Shown piece by piece: positions 11,937 through 23,200 of a DNA stretch of 64,000 nucleotides. The first letter of the stretch is position 1. Each line of letters begins with the position of its first letter. The DNA comes from Acholoe squamosa (taxonomy: Eukaryota; Annelida; Polychaeta; Phyllodocida; Polynoidae): assembly GCA_949317995.1 (NCBI GenBank), contig OX439042.1:14487174-14551173 (forward strand), read 5' to 3'. The notes below the pieces were generated by a model. That model was not told where the DNA came from, made no database searches, and saw only the letters and a program-made list of their open reading frames with translations. Position numbers and translations under genes: made by a program.

Positions 11937-13122
11937 ATGGAGGCATGACTGTAGACTTTACAATTGCTCTGCATGCTTAGGCTCTAATGCAGTCATATGG
12001 GATACTTACGATCGTACAATGTACTTTAATAGCTCAGGTTGCAGCATTTTAAGAAATGCCATCCTGGTAAAAGTTATAAGCCTATAAGCATCTTGTTCCA
12101 GCAAGTATTCAATCAGACCTCATCTTTATTTCAGTACCTGATGCTTATGGCCATTGTCTTATCATTACTGTCTAATTCAATTGGTAAACTTCCATGTTTC
12201 TTTATCTACCTCAAATGCCTTCATATTTTGTGAATATAAACCTCACTTTGACAGTAGACTAGACCATCTTACAGAGAGAGAAGGATGTGTGGGGAAGTGA
12301 ATCATGAATCACATAGACCTATGACTCTGGCTACGGCCCACCATAGAGAAGGCAGTCTTCCATGAAACATGAATGACTTTGTGGCTGTACAATGGCAACA
12401 ATAGATGCAGCAGTTGGTCATTTCTGACTACGCTACTCACTCCCTATCAAAACTCTTTGAGGACTAATAATCCATTAATGAATCGTGCTGAACCTATGGT
12501 TTTATTCACTCCTGAGGGGTTGGCATGATGTCCCGGGGAAAAAGGCCATGTATTATAGATAGATGGTTGCTGACCTATCCAAATACCAAATAAGGTCTAA
12601 CTTGTATATTACACGATATGATTATGTATGATTAAGCATAATTATGCAAATTAGAGAAATTTTCATATCCTTCACATTCTTTTTCTCATAAAATGTGATC
12701 TGTTAATCAGATTTCTACCATTTTTCAACACACCTTGCGGGTGTGGCTACACATAGGCGTTTTTGAATCCTCAATTTTTAGTGAAAATGATGTTTCCATG
12801 GCAACCAATATCAACAAGAGCACTGATTTTTGCCCCCAAATGCCCAAAAACGTTCTATTTACATTTCAGGTGGAAGGTTTTCCTCAGAAATTGTAATCTA
12901 CAAAAAAAGTAATACAGTGTATATGATATAATATTTGTTGGTATATTTCACCTTTTTGGTCATAGTGGTGTCCCCCTGGTGCCCAGAATTAGTACTAATG
13001 CCCCCTGGATAGGCAAATTAGCACCCCTTAAAGACATGGGGGCCATGAGACATGTGGACCATCAGGCCCCTTATCAGTTCATATTGTGTTGCTGTGTGCA
13101 GTCCTAACAAAAAGTAGGTCCT
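11937..13122. other. Non-coding
   Basis: 11937-12460 is paralogous to 40440-40900. From 12480 to 13122 I see no gene and no copy elsewhere in the window. Confidence 0.5.
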
Positions 13123-13984
13123 GCCTTAGGGAATTCATCTTGTAGCAACATAAGCAGTTTCCTGAAAGTATCAGCATTATTATTTTGAGACCTTTGTAGA
13201 GCATATCCTGTAAATTCTAGTTTGGAATACCACCCAGCCACCTGCCCAGCCCACCTGCTTTTAAAATTGCATAGTAGGGTGCAGCCATTAGTGACTTCCT
13301 CCTGTGACTTCTTGCTTTCCCCACTATCGGATTGTGATCATGCTTATGTCAATTACTCCTGGTATCACTGAACTTCAGACATAGCTAAATGGCACCATAT
13401 AACAATAACATCAGAATTAGGAATTGAAACATCGTTAGAAGCTGTTTACTGGCCCACCGGAAGGTCAGGGCAGCCATTTTGGACTCTGCAGTGAATGTTA
13501 TGATTTTGGACTGTTTGGCCCTGTTGCGAAGAGTCCATGTCATTAAGACCACCGGGCAGACTGGATGTACCACCCCCCCCTAGGACCAGCATTGGGGCAA
13601 ATCGACCTGCCGGTGATTTATGGCTTACCATGTCGTCCCCTGTAATCCACTGGGGGTTGGGCCGAGAACACTCGGGACAATTGCGGTGATTCCCATGGTA
13701 TTCATGGCCTTAGGGAATTCATCTTGTAGCAACATAAGCAGTTTCCTGAAAGTATCAGCATTATTATTTTTAAACCTTTGTAGAGCATATCCTGTAAATT
13801 CTAGTTTGGAATACCACCCAGCCACCTGCCCAGCCCACCTGCTTTTAAAATTGCATAGTAGGGTGCAGCCATTAGTGACTTCCTCCTGTGACTTCTTGCT
13901 TTCCCCACTATCGGATTGTGATCATGCTTATGTCAATTACTCCTGGTATCACTGAACTTCAGACATAGCTAAATGGCACCATAT
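13123..13984 (-). mobile_element. Terminal-repeat element: two 278-bp direct repeats around a deleted retroelement fragment
   Basis: 13123-13400 and 13707-13984 are direct repeats of identical length that differ at about two positions by eye. The 306-bp centre matches 34200-34860 on both sides of an internal deletion that removes what lies there between about 34399 and 34750. The architecture (near-identical direct repeats around a short non-coding core) resembles a TRIM-like element, but the repeats lack TG...CA ends, so a tandem duplication trapping a fragment is equally possible. On the minus strand each 278-bp repeat holds an open stretch that includes FTGYALQRFKNNNADTF, which I do not recognise. 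Confidence 0.5.
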
Positions 13985-16091
13985 GACCCAATCTCTGAAT
14001 CCAACAACCTCCTCATTGTACATCTTGTCTATTACTAGTGATTTGCCATACATATGCCTAACCCAACCCTGACACCGATGGCTGAATTATTAAAAATCAA
14101 CCTTTCATTCACTTATACCAAGTTAAGTCATAATGAGTCTCTACAGTAGATCCTGTGCAGAGGCTGTAAACAAATCTGGTAGCAAAGGTTGCCTGCCACA
14201 AAGCAATAAGCAATGTACCGTAGAAACCCTTGTTGTTGACTGGTATCCATGGAGGCAATGAACAACATCTTTGGTGTGTGGATGTTTTATTGACATCAAC
14301 ATCTTGAGTGGAATTTATTTGGTTGGCAGGAGAATGCTGAAAAATCAATTCTTCATACTGGTAATGGAGATGATCATTTATGAAATTGTTATTATTGAGA
14401 TCATACATTGATGCTTACAGCACATTTTGTCATATTTGCACACACCTTTTTCATCTACTTTTCAGCACATATTATGTCAGTAGTCTTGGTACTCTTAAAG
14501 TCCTGGGTTCATTTCCTGTAGAGTGTGGGTCTGTCCTTAATGCAGTTCAAATTGATTTTATACTGGCTACTTGGTATCCCAAGGTGCATTAGAGCCTCTT
14601 TGTGGGTACTGAGTATGCCTCTCAGGACACTGACTCTACTATATAGAAGGCAGATGGTTGTATCTGTGCTGGTTTGCTGCAGTAAGGAAGCTGAAATGTA
14701 CAGTCTTGTGCATAGCTTTAGACACAGTGCTACCATTCTCTGTGTGATAATGGGGCTGTATAGAAAAGTCACTTTCTCATTACCTAACTGATTAAAAGGT
14801 ACTTTCAGTGATTTGGATGTGTCTTCTTGTGCCTGTGAAAGAGCACACTGGTAAAGTATTAGGGCTATAGATAATGATTTTATTTTGTCAAACTGAATAG
14901 ACAAAGCTGAGAAGGGACCTGTAGCACACCACTCTATTGCCCTCATGCATTATTTGCAGCTACATTTAAAGTAGCTTCTATACAATATTTCTTTGATTCT
15001 CTATTAAATTCATGTTAGGGAATTGCAACATTATTAGGATTTTTGAAAGAGTGTTCCTGTATCACTGGGTTTAAAATAAAATCGCAGGAAATGATTGGAA
15101 AAGGGATCACCTGTTGAAGAAAATCAAGCCTTCTGTCACCTCATTGGAGTGAATTTTTGAGTGTCATATGGGAAGCTTTCTCAGAGAAATTAGAATTAGA
15201 AGTTCACTGTTTACTACCAAAGAGTAAATTGAAGTTGATTACCTTAATTTACTTCAATATTTCAGACAAAGGAAGATGCATCTCTTTCAATATGGGAAAT
15301 GTCTCCACTGGATATTTGAGAAGACATCTGTGATGTCTTGTTATTGCCCTATACTAGATGCAATTGAAAAATTTCAATTTCGCGGATTGCATTTACTGAC
15401 TCTTTACACCGGTATCACTAATGTCAGAAACTGCTGTTTCTCCATTGAACCTCTATACTAAAAATGACCTAGGGTACTGCTTCACATGCATGTGCATCCA
15501 TGCAGGAGCATGCAATGGATGGGCATAGTTAACAATAGGTAAAGGGGAAAGTTCGCTATGGCTGAATGTATAATACCTGACCCACAGCTTGCTGCTTGTC
15601 ATAATAGGACCCGCCTATATGTCACTCAATGATATGTAGAGGGCCATGGGTTGTGGAGAGAGTATCAGCCAGAATAGTGTGGAGTATTCCATATTTAGCA
15701 GGGTGGTGGCACTGGTTGGGGTAAGGTCATTGCCTAAGATCAGGCCTTAGACACACTTTTTCTGAGGGGGGGCACTCCTGCAGATTTTGATACTATGTGC
15801 AAACATGACTTCAGGGGAAAAAGGTCCTATCTGGGCCCAATATAGGCCCTAGGTGTGACCCCTACAGGGACCTTGAATAGGGGTGCTATTTGGCCAATTC
15901 TGAAGGGGTAGGGATATATATCATATCCATCTTTTACCTGAGATGCAAACTTTACAATAGACTCAATAGCAAACTTCAGTCTGGGCCATCCATTTGTGTG
16001 TAGCTGCATGGCCTATACATAATAGTGTAATATGTCTATAGATAATAATTCTAAATAACACTTTTGAGTTAATAGCATTGGGTAGGTCCCC
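13985..16091. other. Non-coding, duplicated segment
   Basis: 13990-14410 is paralogous to 41690-42410; 14480-14800 to 42920-43220; 14800-15200 to 1980-2360; and 15090-15400 also resembles 44060-44400 and 51770-52130. From 15480 to 16091 I see nothing recognisable. The segment's continuation appears at 31449-33510 because the retroelement interrupts it. Confidence 0.55.
14478..14662 (+). repeat. tRNA-derived SINE-like repeat, copy 1
   Basis: B-box-like GGGTTCATTTCC followed by the family body: TCAAATTGATTTTA, GGTGCATTAGAGCCTCTTTG, GGTACTGAGTATGCCTCTCA and ACTCTACTA. The same body is at 42920, 50465 and 56370, in the same orientation and always inside the duplicated segment, so at least some copies arose by segmental duplication rather than retroposition. 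Confidence 0.6.
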
Positions 16092-16615
16092 CATACTTAC
16101 TAAGTGCTTGATAACTTTTTGTAACTAATCACTTACTATTTACTCAGTGCATCATGGGTAGCTAACCTGTAGCGGTTAATTAGATGCATAGATCACTACA
16201 CAGAATTTGCCCAGATAATACAGGTGTGTGGTTAGACTAAGAAGGTAGTTCCCCCCAGTCACAATACCATAACAACCTACCACTAACACCCAACCACCAG
16301 GCACCCAACTCTGCACTGTCATGTGAATAGCCACTCCAATCACCCCACACCCCATTCCCTGATGTCTACACCCAGTCCTGTACATAATCACAATACACTG
16401 TACAAATGCAAAGGCTATCAATTGGGTGCCTAGCCTCTTGTTTAGGATCACCTCTATAATTAACTTCTGACTGCTTTATTTGATAGTGGGTGTTCCACAC
16501 CCCCGGCCTACACTCATATACAATTTGACTATTCAAATTTAAGGCACTACTTTCAGGTGTCTACCCATGATGCACTAAGTATATAGTAAGTGATAAGTAA
16601 CAAAAAGTTATCAAG
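16092..16615. mobile_element. Older inverted-repeat element, left part (interrupted by the retroelement)
   Basis: The left arm starts CATACTTACTAAGTGCTTGA and runs about 70 bp to ATCATGGGTAG (16160). The inverse arm begins near CTACCCATGATGCACTAAGT at 16561 and runs to 16615, where the retroelement enters. The arm resumes after the second LTR at 31430-31448 (CAAGCACTTAGTAAGTATG). The rejoined element would be roughly 540 bp with arms of about 70 bp. No protein is encoded, and I see no target duplication for this older element. Confidence 0.8.
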
Positions 16616-17965
16616 TATGATATACCATTTTATTATTCCATAAATTCTAACATATTATTGTATTAATCAAGGAATATCTATGAAATTTATACATAGGTTG
16701 GTTCTAAGAGCTATAAGAGCGCTCAAACTTTGTATAAGAGCGTTCATGCCCCACTGCACACCAGCCACAGTCAGTTAGACAGAGTTTATGACATCAAAGG
16801 CTCCGACCTAATGGTTCACTGCACAATATAATAAAAATGAGGGTCTCAGTGTGCGACCTCATGGTTCAATGCACAAATTAATAACTTGTAAGTGAATGCA
16901 ACCGGCCGTCACGGGTGCCTGAGCACCGCTGACGCCGTCATGAGTGTCTGAGCACTCTAATAACTGAACAATGGGTTACATAAGCACGACGCCATAACTG
17001 TCCGGTCGCTCTAGCGTCGCTCCTGAGCAAGCTAGGTCAAATATCAAAGCATTTATGGAAAGCCCATAATTAGACGGTCAAAATGAGCCCAAGATCAAGG
17101 CGGAACTCCCATTATTAAGGAAGTTATGCCATGGAGACTGAAAGGAGCTCCGAGTGCACTACAGACAAACCGGCACGAGTTACGCGCCTATCCAGCAGGC
17201 ATTATAAACTTGGCATATTCAACTCCGCGCATGCCCAAAATGGCGGTTATACACGCATAAACGACCGAGTTATGAGGGTTTGAAGATGCAGAACCGACCA
17301 AGACAATGGGGGGCATAGCGGCGTCCATGGGGGTCCTTTGTCCCCCTGTGACACTTGAAAGAGTCCCCTCAAACAATTGTAGAGTTAGGCAGATGCTGCT
17401 GGCTCCAGTCAGTCTGGAGGTGCTTTTCCAAGATTTGCTACAAATAGCCTGTCTGCACCTCCAGGAAGACAGATCACCAAGAACCGCTCTAGAGGTAACA
17501 TCTCCAGTCATCTCCTGCTACCTGCTATACCACTGCACTATGGTGAAACTATGCTAGACAGGCATTGGTTTTCTATCATTAGTGGCCAGGGGCTATCTTC
17601 TTCAAGACTTCCACCAGAGGGTAAAGTTATTCATTATTACATTATTCCTCTAAACAGCAGGTCAGGAGCTAGGTGTGGGAACCCACCTAGAACTATGCTG
17701 GACATTGTATTATTATTACCTCACAGGTGGAGTGGAACAGAACATTGTACTTTATAAATTACTGTATGTTTACTGTATGTACAAATTACCCACATACTAA
17801 CTACTGTATGATTGATATTTCTTACATGTTGCCTAAAGCTGAATAAACCAGTGACAACTGGAAATAACACTATTTTATATGAGCCTGATGTATTTACTCC
17901 ATACACCACTAGCCATATGATATTTCTCATATGACAACTTGATCATGCCAATTACAAGTATGACA
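16616..17965 (+). repeat. 5' LTR
   Basis: 1350 bp, starting TATGATATACC and ending AGTATGACA. Against the 3' LTR I count about eight substitutions by eye over the first 1240 bp, but many in the last 90 bp. TATA-like motifs: two TATAAGAG (16712, 16733) in a tandem TATAAGAGCGYTCA repeat, and TATAAA at 17203. A polyadenylation signal AATAAA is at 17842-17847. Which TATA is used cannot be read from sequence. Open frames in both orientations occur identically in both LTRs; I do not call them genes. Confidence 0.95.
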
Positions 17966-17968
17966 AAG

Positions 17969-17985
17969 TGGTGGAGAACATCCTA
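17969..17985 (+). other. Candidate primer-binding site
   Basis: TGGTGGAGAACATCC begins three bases after the LTR end, where a site complementary to a tRNA 3' CCA end is expected. I cannot assign the tRNA without a search. Confidence 0.45.
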
Positions 17986-18157
17986 CTAAGATCCCATCTC
18001 TCACAGGCTCATAAAAATTAAAGCTGGTAACACAACTAAGAACAATCATGCACACAGTAAATTAAAGCTGGTACCGCAACTAACAACAATTATACACACA
18101 GTAAGACCCACTCCACCCACCCAGTGACCTTGACCTTGACACCATACCCACCAAGGT

Positions 18158-18505
18158 CACCAGTGAGATCTCCCACACGTCAGTGAGGTCTCCCACACGT
18201 CAGTGAGGTCTCCCACACGTCAGTGAGGTCTCCCACACGTCAGTGAGGTCTCCCACACGTCAGTGAGGTCTCCCACACGTCAGTGAGGTCTCCCACACGT
18301 CAGTGAGATCTCCCACACATCAGTGAGATCTCCCACACATCAACGAGATCTCCCACATATCAGTGAGATCTCCCACACATCAACGAGATCTCCCACATAT
18401 CAATGAGATCTCCCACACGACAGTGAGATCTCCCCACATATCAGTGAGATCTCCCACACACCAGCGTGATCTCCAACATGTCAGTGATACCTACAACACA
18501 CCAGT
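18158..18505 (+). repeat. 20-bp minisatellite in the retroelement leader
   Basis: About 17 head-to-tail copies of a unit such as CAGTGAGGTCTCCCACACGT, lying in the untranslated leader just before gag. The first copies (about 18178-18305) are essentially identical; later ones drift (GATCTCCCACACAT, CAACGAG). The period is constant and there are no unique spacers. Confidence 0.95.
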
Positions 18506-18523
18506 GATCCCACACCTTCCACC

Positions 18524-20179
18524 ATGGCCGACGCCGATATAGGTCCTCAACCCAGTCAGGCAGCTGAGAAGATAAGGGCCTACGAGAAGACCATCCAAGA
18601 TGCAGTTACTGCCCTAGAAGCAAACAGAGCCCAACATGATGCTCATGCCCTTGCCTCAAAGGAAAGGGAGAGGATCCTCAGTCAACAATTAGATGACCAT
18701 CGGAAGGCCCTAGAACAGGCACAACAACAGATATCAGATCTCATGAGGATGGTATCATCCCAGACCTCACAGCCTCCCACACCCACAACCACACCTGTCG
18801 CCACACCATCTGCCTCTGGATCCAAGGAGGATGTCATGATCTCCATGATGTCCAACATGACCAGGATACTAGACAGACAACAACACGACGACAGGAAGAT
18901 CAGGCAACACGAGGTAACCAAACCCAAAACTTTTTCTCACCCATCACCACTCATGTCAACAGCACTATTTATTGATCACAAATTCCCAGAGTATCTGAAG
19001 GACAGGTACAAATTAACAGACAGTGACACCATGGTAACATATTTACCCAAGTACCTTGAAGGACAAGCATTGGCTTGGTTTGAAACCTTCAAGGAAAGTG
19101 CCACACCTGATAAGTTGACATGGTCCAATGTAGTACATGAACTAAAAGAGTATTTTGCTACTCAAGACAATATTATCTCCAGGACTGCACTCCGTGCACA
19201 AGAGATAGATGAACCTGTATCTGATTATGCAATGTATCTCAGAAAAGCGTGTAATGCCCAATGCCTAAAGGACGACACCTTATTTAAAACATTCACCCAA
19301 GGCATGAGGCCCTGGATCTCTGTAGCTCTTGAGAACAAGAAAATAGACTCTTTTAACCAAGCCCTAGACCTAGCCTTAGAGGTTGAGACCCAAGAAAGAT
19401 CTAGGAAAACAAGGGATGCAGAGTCTAACCCACAGCCTACTAAGAAAAAGGTCCAGGAAATCACCACTAGTTCAGATGAAGATGTTAACCTAATGTCTAG
19501 TGCCCATGTAAGGCAACAGGAAGCTAAGGCTATATCCAAAGACCCTACCGGTAGATATAGAGGAAATAACTATGACCCCAACTACCAATCCAATAGAGGT
19601 AGAGGTAGGGGGGGCAACAGCAACAACCGGGGGGGTCACAACAGTAGGAAAGACAACAGCTCTTCCAACTCCAACAATGGTAACTCTTCATACAGTGATA
19701 GGAGAGACAGAACCCCAAGTAATGGCAGATCCTATAATAATCAGGGATCCAACAGTAGGAGCCATAGTCCACATAGGAACTACGACTCTGGATCCTACAA
19801 CAACAATGGTTCCTACAACAACAGCCAGGGTTCAAACAACTCCGGATCCTATAATCAAGGATCCAACAGTAGAAGCCATAGTCCACATAGAAACTACAAC
19901 AGTGGATCCTACAATAACAACAATGGTGCCTACAACAAACAGGGATCCAACAACTCTGGATCCTACAGCAACCAGGGTTCTAATAACTCTGGACAATACA
20001 GCAACTCTGGTCATTATAACCAGGGTTTCAACCCACATCAGGAGGATCACAAACCTAACACAAGAGGCTACCAGGGGAACCAACACAGTAACCCCCAAAC
20101 AATACCTCAAGTGATGGATCAACTCTCCAAGCTCCTGGTCGCAAGCATCTCAACCACCCCACAGAACCAGGAAAACTAG
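18524..20179 (+). CDS. gag: Gag structural protein of the retroelement
   Basis: 551 residues; assembles the particle that packages the element's RNA. The start is the first ATG after the leader, in strong context (CACCATGG). Residues 1-75 are highly charged and Gln-rich, likely a coiled coil; 78-105 are Thr/Pro-rich. About 125-295 resembles the Ty3/gypsy capsid (retrotransposon gag) domain, with YLEGQALAWFETF, LKEYF and FTQGMRPW. There is no CCHC zinc knuckle. From about 340 the chain is low-complexity: an RGRGRGG patch, then Ser/Asn/Gly/Tyr/Gln with SNSRSHSPHRNY present twice and GSNNSGSY repeated. RNA binding by this Arg/Gly-rich tail is inferred. It ends GAA AAC TAG, where the frameshift signal lies. 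Antisense frames over the tail are composition artefacts. Confidence 0.95.
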   Translation: MADADIGPQPSQAAEKIRAYEKTIQDAVTALEANRAQHDAHALASKERERILSQQLDDHRKALEQAQQQISDLMRMVSSQTSQPPTPTTTPVATPSASGSKEDVMISMMSNMTRILDRQQHDDRKIRQHEVTKPKTFSHPSPLMSTALFIDHKFPEYLKDRYKLTDSDTMVTYLPKYLEGQALAWFETFKESATPDKLTWSNVVHELKEYFATQDNIISRTALRAQEIDEPVSDYAMYLRKACNAQCLKDDTLFKTFTQGMRPWISVALENKKIDSFNQALDLALEVETQERSRKTRDAESNPQPTKKKVQEITTSSDEDVNLMSSAHVRQQEAKAISKDPTGRYRGNNYDPNYQSNRGRGRGGNSNNRGGHNSRKDNSSSNSNNGNSSYSDRRDRTPSNGRSYNNQGSNSRSHSPHRNYDSGSYNNNGSYNNSQGSNNSGSYNQGSNSRSHSPHRNYNSGSYNNNNGAYNKQGSNNSGSYSNQGSNNSGQYSNSGHYNQGFNPHQEDHKPNTRGYQGNQHSNPQTIPQVMDQLSKLLVASISTTPQNQEN

Positions 20180-20218
20180 GATGTCACAGTGCCGATGGGC
20201 CAGTGCACTGTGACACCC
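20170..20218 (+). promoter_or_regulatory. Candidate -1 ribosomal frameshift signal (slippery heptamer + stem-loop)
   Basis: In the gag frame the last codons read G GAA AAC TAG. The heptamer GGAAAAC (20170-20176) lets the ribosome move back one base into pol, which is open here. After 5 nt comes a perfect 11-bp stem, TGTCACAGTGC (20182-20192) with GCACTGTGACA (20205-20215), around a 12-nt loop; two more G-C pairs form outside after one mismatch. Heptamer, short spacer and stable hairpin are the canonical layout. The heptamer is not one of the best-known strong ones (P-site re-pairing GAA to GGA is imperfect). Confidence 0.7.
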
Positions 20219-23200
20219 CAAATACAAACAATCAATCAGGATTAACAAAGATCCAACCAGAGACAATTGCTAGTGCCAATCTACCATCTAACAGACAGAG
20301 ACGTCCATCAGTGATACACATCACCCCACCAGATTCATCATCAAAGGATACAGGTGAGAGTACCAAGCTTTCTATTGTACTTCTTCAAAATGGCTGTATC
20401 AATGCAAATCTATATGATGTTTCAGATGTACAATGTTTGGTTGATACAGGTGCTACTATCACCTGTGTCAGACAATCATTCCTCATGGATTTCCAAAAGA
20501 GATTCCATATCCAACTGAGGAAATCTAAAATCAACATCCACTTGGCAGATGGATCGGTGTGTCATGTTAGACATTCAGCTATGCTGAACTTTAGAATCCA
20601 AGGTGTCAGATTCCAATACCAATTTGCTGTAATACCCAACCTCACACAGCCCGTTGTACTCGGCACAGATTTCTTAAGCACTACAAAATCTCAAATTGAA
20701 TTTAATGTTGATCCTGAACAAATTCTCAAACCCATTAGGGCAGTGAGGGATTTTACCATCCCTCCATTCTCTGAACTTGCAGTATTGGGTAAAGTCACAT
20801 CTACTCAATCACTGCAAGGCAAAACTGGAGTAGTAGATAACCTCCAAAGAAATAACAATGCCCCATATCTAGTTCAAAGGGCAGCAGTAACCCCCAGGGA
20901 AAATAACAAACATCCCCTAGTGTTACTCAACACCAGCAGGCGCCCACATAAAATCAAAAAGGGTGCCATCATAGCTCTATTTCAGGAAGTCAAGGAATCT
21001 GATTTAGAAAAACCTCGACAGGTGTCAGACACAACCCCACACACTGATCAATCCATCTCAGCCATACGGCCTGAGGATGTAACTCAAATCAGTGACACAG
21101 ACTCAGACTGTGAGTCCACATATGCTGACCCTGAACCCAACTCAATCAGACTCTCTGAAATAGCTGCTATACATAGTGAGGCACATGACCTCGAGCCAGA
21201 ATTGGAAGAGAATGTTCCACCAAAATCTGTGCTCACATCCAAAGGTCAGCATGACAGATTAGAATCACTGCTGACCAAGTATGATGATATATTTGTAGGA
21301 AAAGATGGAGACATTGGTGCCACACACCTGTATACACACTCAATACATGTAAAACCTGAGGCAGTACCATGTCATTTCCTACCATATAGACAAACACCAG
21401 AAAAACAGGCCGCAATAGGGGAAGAGTGTGAAAGGCTAGTACAACAGGGCATTCTGAGAGAATGTGCTGAGGGCCCCTGGGCTTCCAGATCCTTTTTAGT
21501 ACAAAAATCATCGGGAGGCCATAGGCTCGTCACAGATTTTCGTTATTTGAACCAGAACACGATAAATCAAGCCTTATCTACACCCCGGGCCGATGACACT
21601 CTAGACATGATAGGGTCACTCAGACCAAGAGTATTCAGTAAGCTAGATGCCCAACAGGGATTTTTTCAAATTCCTATAAGACAGGAGGACCAGCATAAAA
21701 CCGCATTCATAGCAAATGACAAAAAATATGTCTACGAAAGGATGCCGATGGGTTTAGCGACCGCACCTGCGGGATTCTGCCATCTAGTCACATTAATTCT
21801 GAACAAACTCAAATACAAATGTGCCCTACCATACCTAGATGACATATTGGTATTATCACCATCAATCGAACAACACTTCCATGACCTGGAAGATGTGTTC
21901 AACAGCTTAAGAGTTGGTAAACTCAAACTGAAGAAATCAAAATGTGAATACTTCATAGACAGAATAGACTTCTTGGGAATGAGAGTCACACCCATGGGAC
22001 TGCAACCATCTCCCACAAAGGTGGAATCAATCAAAACCTTCCCAACACCAAAATCAGTCAAAAATGTCAGATCCTTCACAGGCCTATGCCAATACTTCAA
22101 AAAGTTTATCAAAGGTTATGCCCAAATTGCTAGACCATTATATGATCTACAGACACATCTCAAAGCATTTGTCTGGACAGAAGAGGCAGATAATGCTTTC
22201 AAAACATTAAAGCATGCCCTCTGTACCAATGCTCTTCTCAGATATCCAAACTATGAGAAAGAGTTCAGTTTGGCAACTGATGCTTCCAATGTAAGTTTAG
22301 GAGCTGTACTCTCACAGAGAGATAATGAAGGAGTGCTCAGACCAGTAGCCTTTGCAGGTAGAACCCTCTCCAAACATGAGAGAAATTACAATACCACAGA
22401 GAGAGAACTACTGGGAGTAGTGTACGGAGTATTACACTTCAGACACTATCTAGAGACTAGACACTTCCAATTATACACAGACCATGCAGCCCTGATCCCA
22501 CTATTAACCAATACAGGACTCACACATAGATGGGCCAGATGGGCTCTAGACATACAGCAATTTTCATTCACCATCCAACATGTGAAAGGTGACGATAACA
22601 TACCTCCAGATGCTATGTCTAGAAGAGAATACCCAGACTCTGGACCCATGACTAACCCTCCACCCCCACCAAGGAGAGTTAGAGCAGCCAGTAGAACCAA
22701 GTTTGCAAAAGTAACAAAGAAAGTACCATTCAAAAGGGATGATCCACCCAACACCATTGAAAGGCCAGAGACACCCATTAGGGGTATCTTGAAGCAATCT
22801 ACACACTATGTGTTTTGCCACTGTGAGAGAGAATACTCACAACTCTTTCCAGATAATGACTTCGAGCCTATTGAATTCTCATCACTCAATCAGATGGTGA
22901 AGGCAACTCCTAAAGAGCCACCCTTCACCCCACCTGACTCAGAAGATGAAGATCCAGAAGACACAATATATGCTATTACTCAAGCAACTTCCAAATCAGT
23001 CAGATTCTTTGAACCAATGCAGGGAGAGGAAACATCAAACCATTTGTGTCCTATGACCACACGCTCAAAGACTAGAGAAATGATTCAGGAGGGCACACCA
23101 AAACCCCCCACACAATCACAAACTATTCTAAATGAGAAAAAGGTCACAGGAAACAAACCTACCAAAACCCCACCTGCCAGGAAAAATGTCACAAAAGACA

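Noticed and set aside
17188-17557. Open frames on both strands inside the LTR, repeated at 30652-31021
   Set aside because: They are identical because the LTRs are identical; there is no domain signature or initiation context, and the region overlaps LTR control sequences.
18158-18505. Regular direct repeats suggesting a CRISPR array
   Set aside because: There are no unique spacers, units abut directly, and the context is an animal retroelement leader.
20203-20205. GTG as the start of pol
   Set aside because: Non-ATG, inside the 3' arm region of the stem-loop; the frame is open upstream and the -1 frameshift explains entry better.
20193-20220. H-type pseudoknot at the frameshift site (TGGG in the loop with CCCA downstream)
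   Set aside because: Only one base would have to cross the 11-bp stem, which is sterically implausible; a simple hairpin is the better reading.
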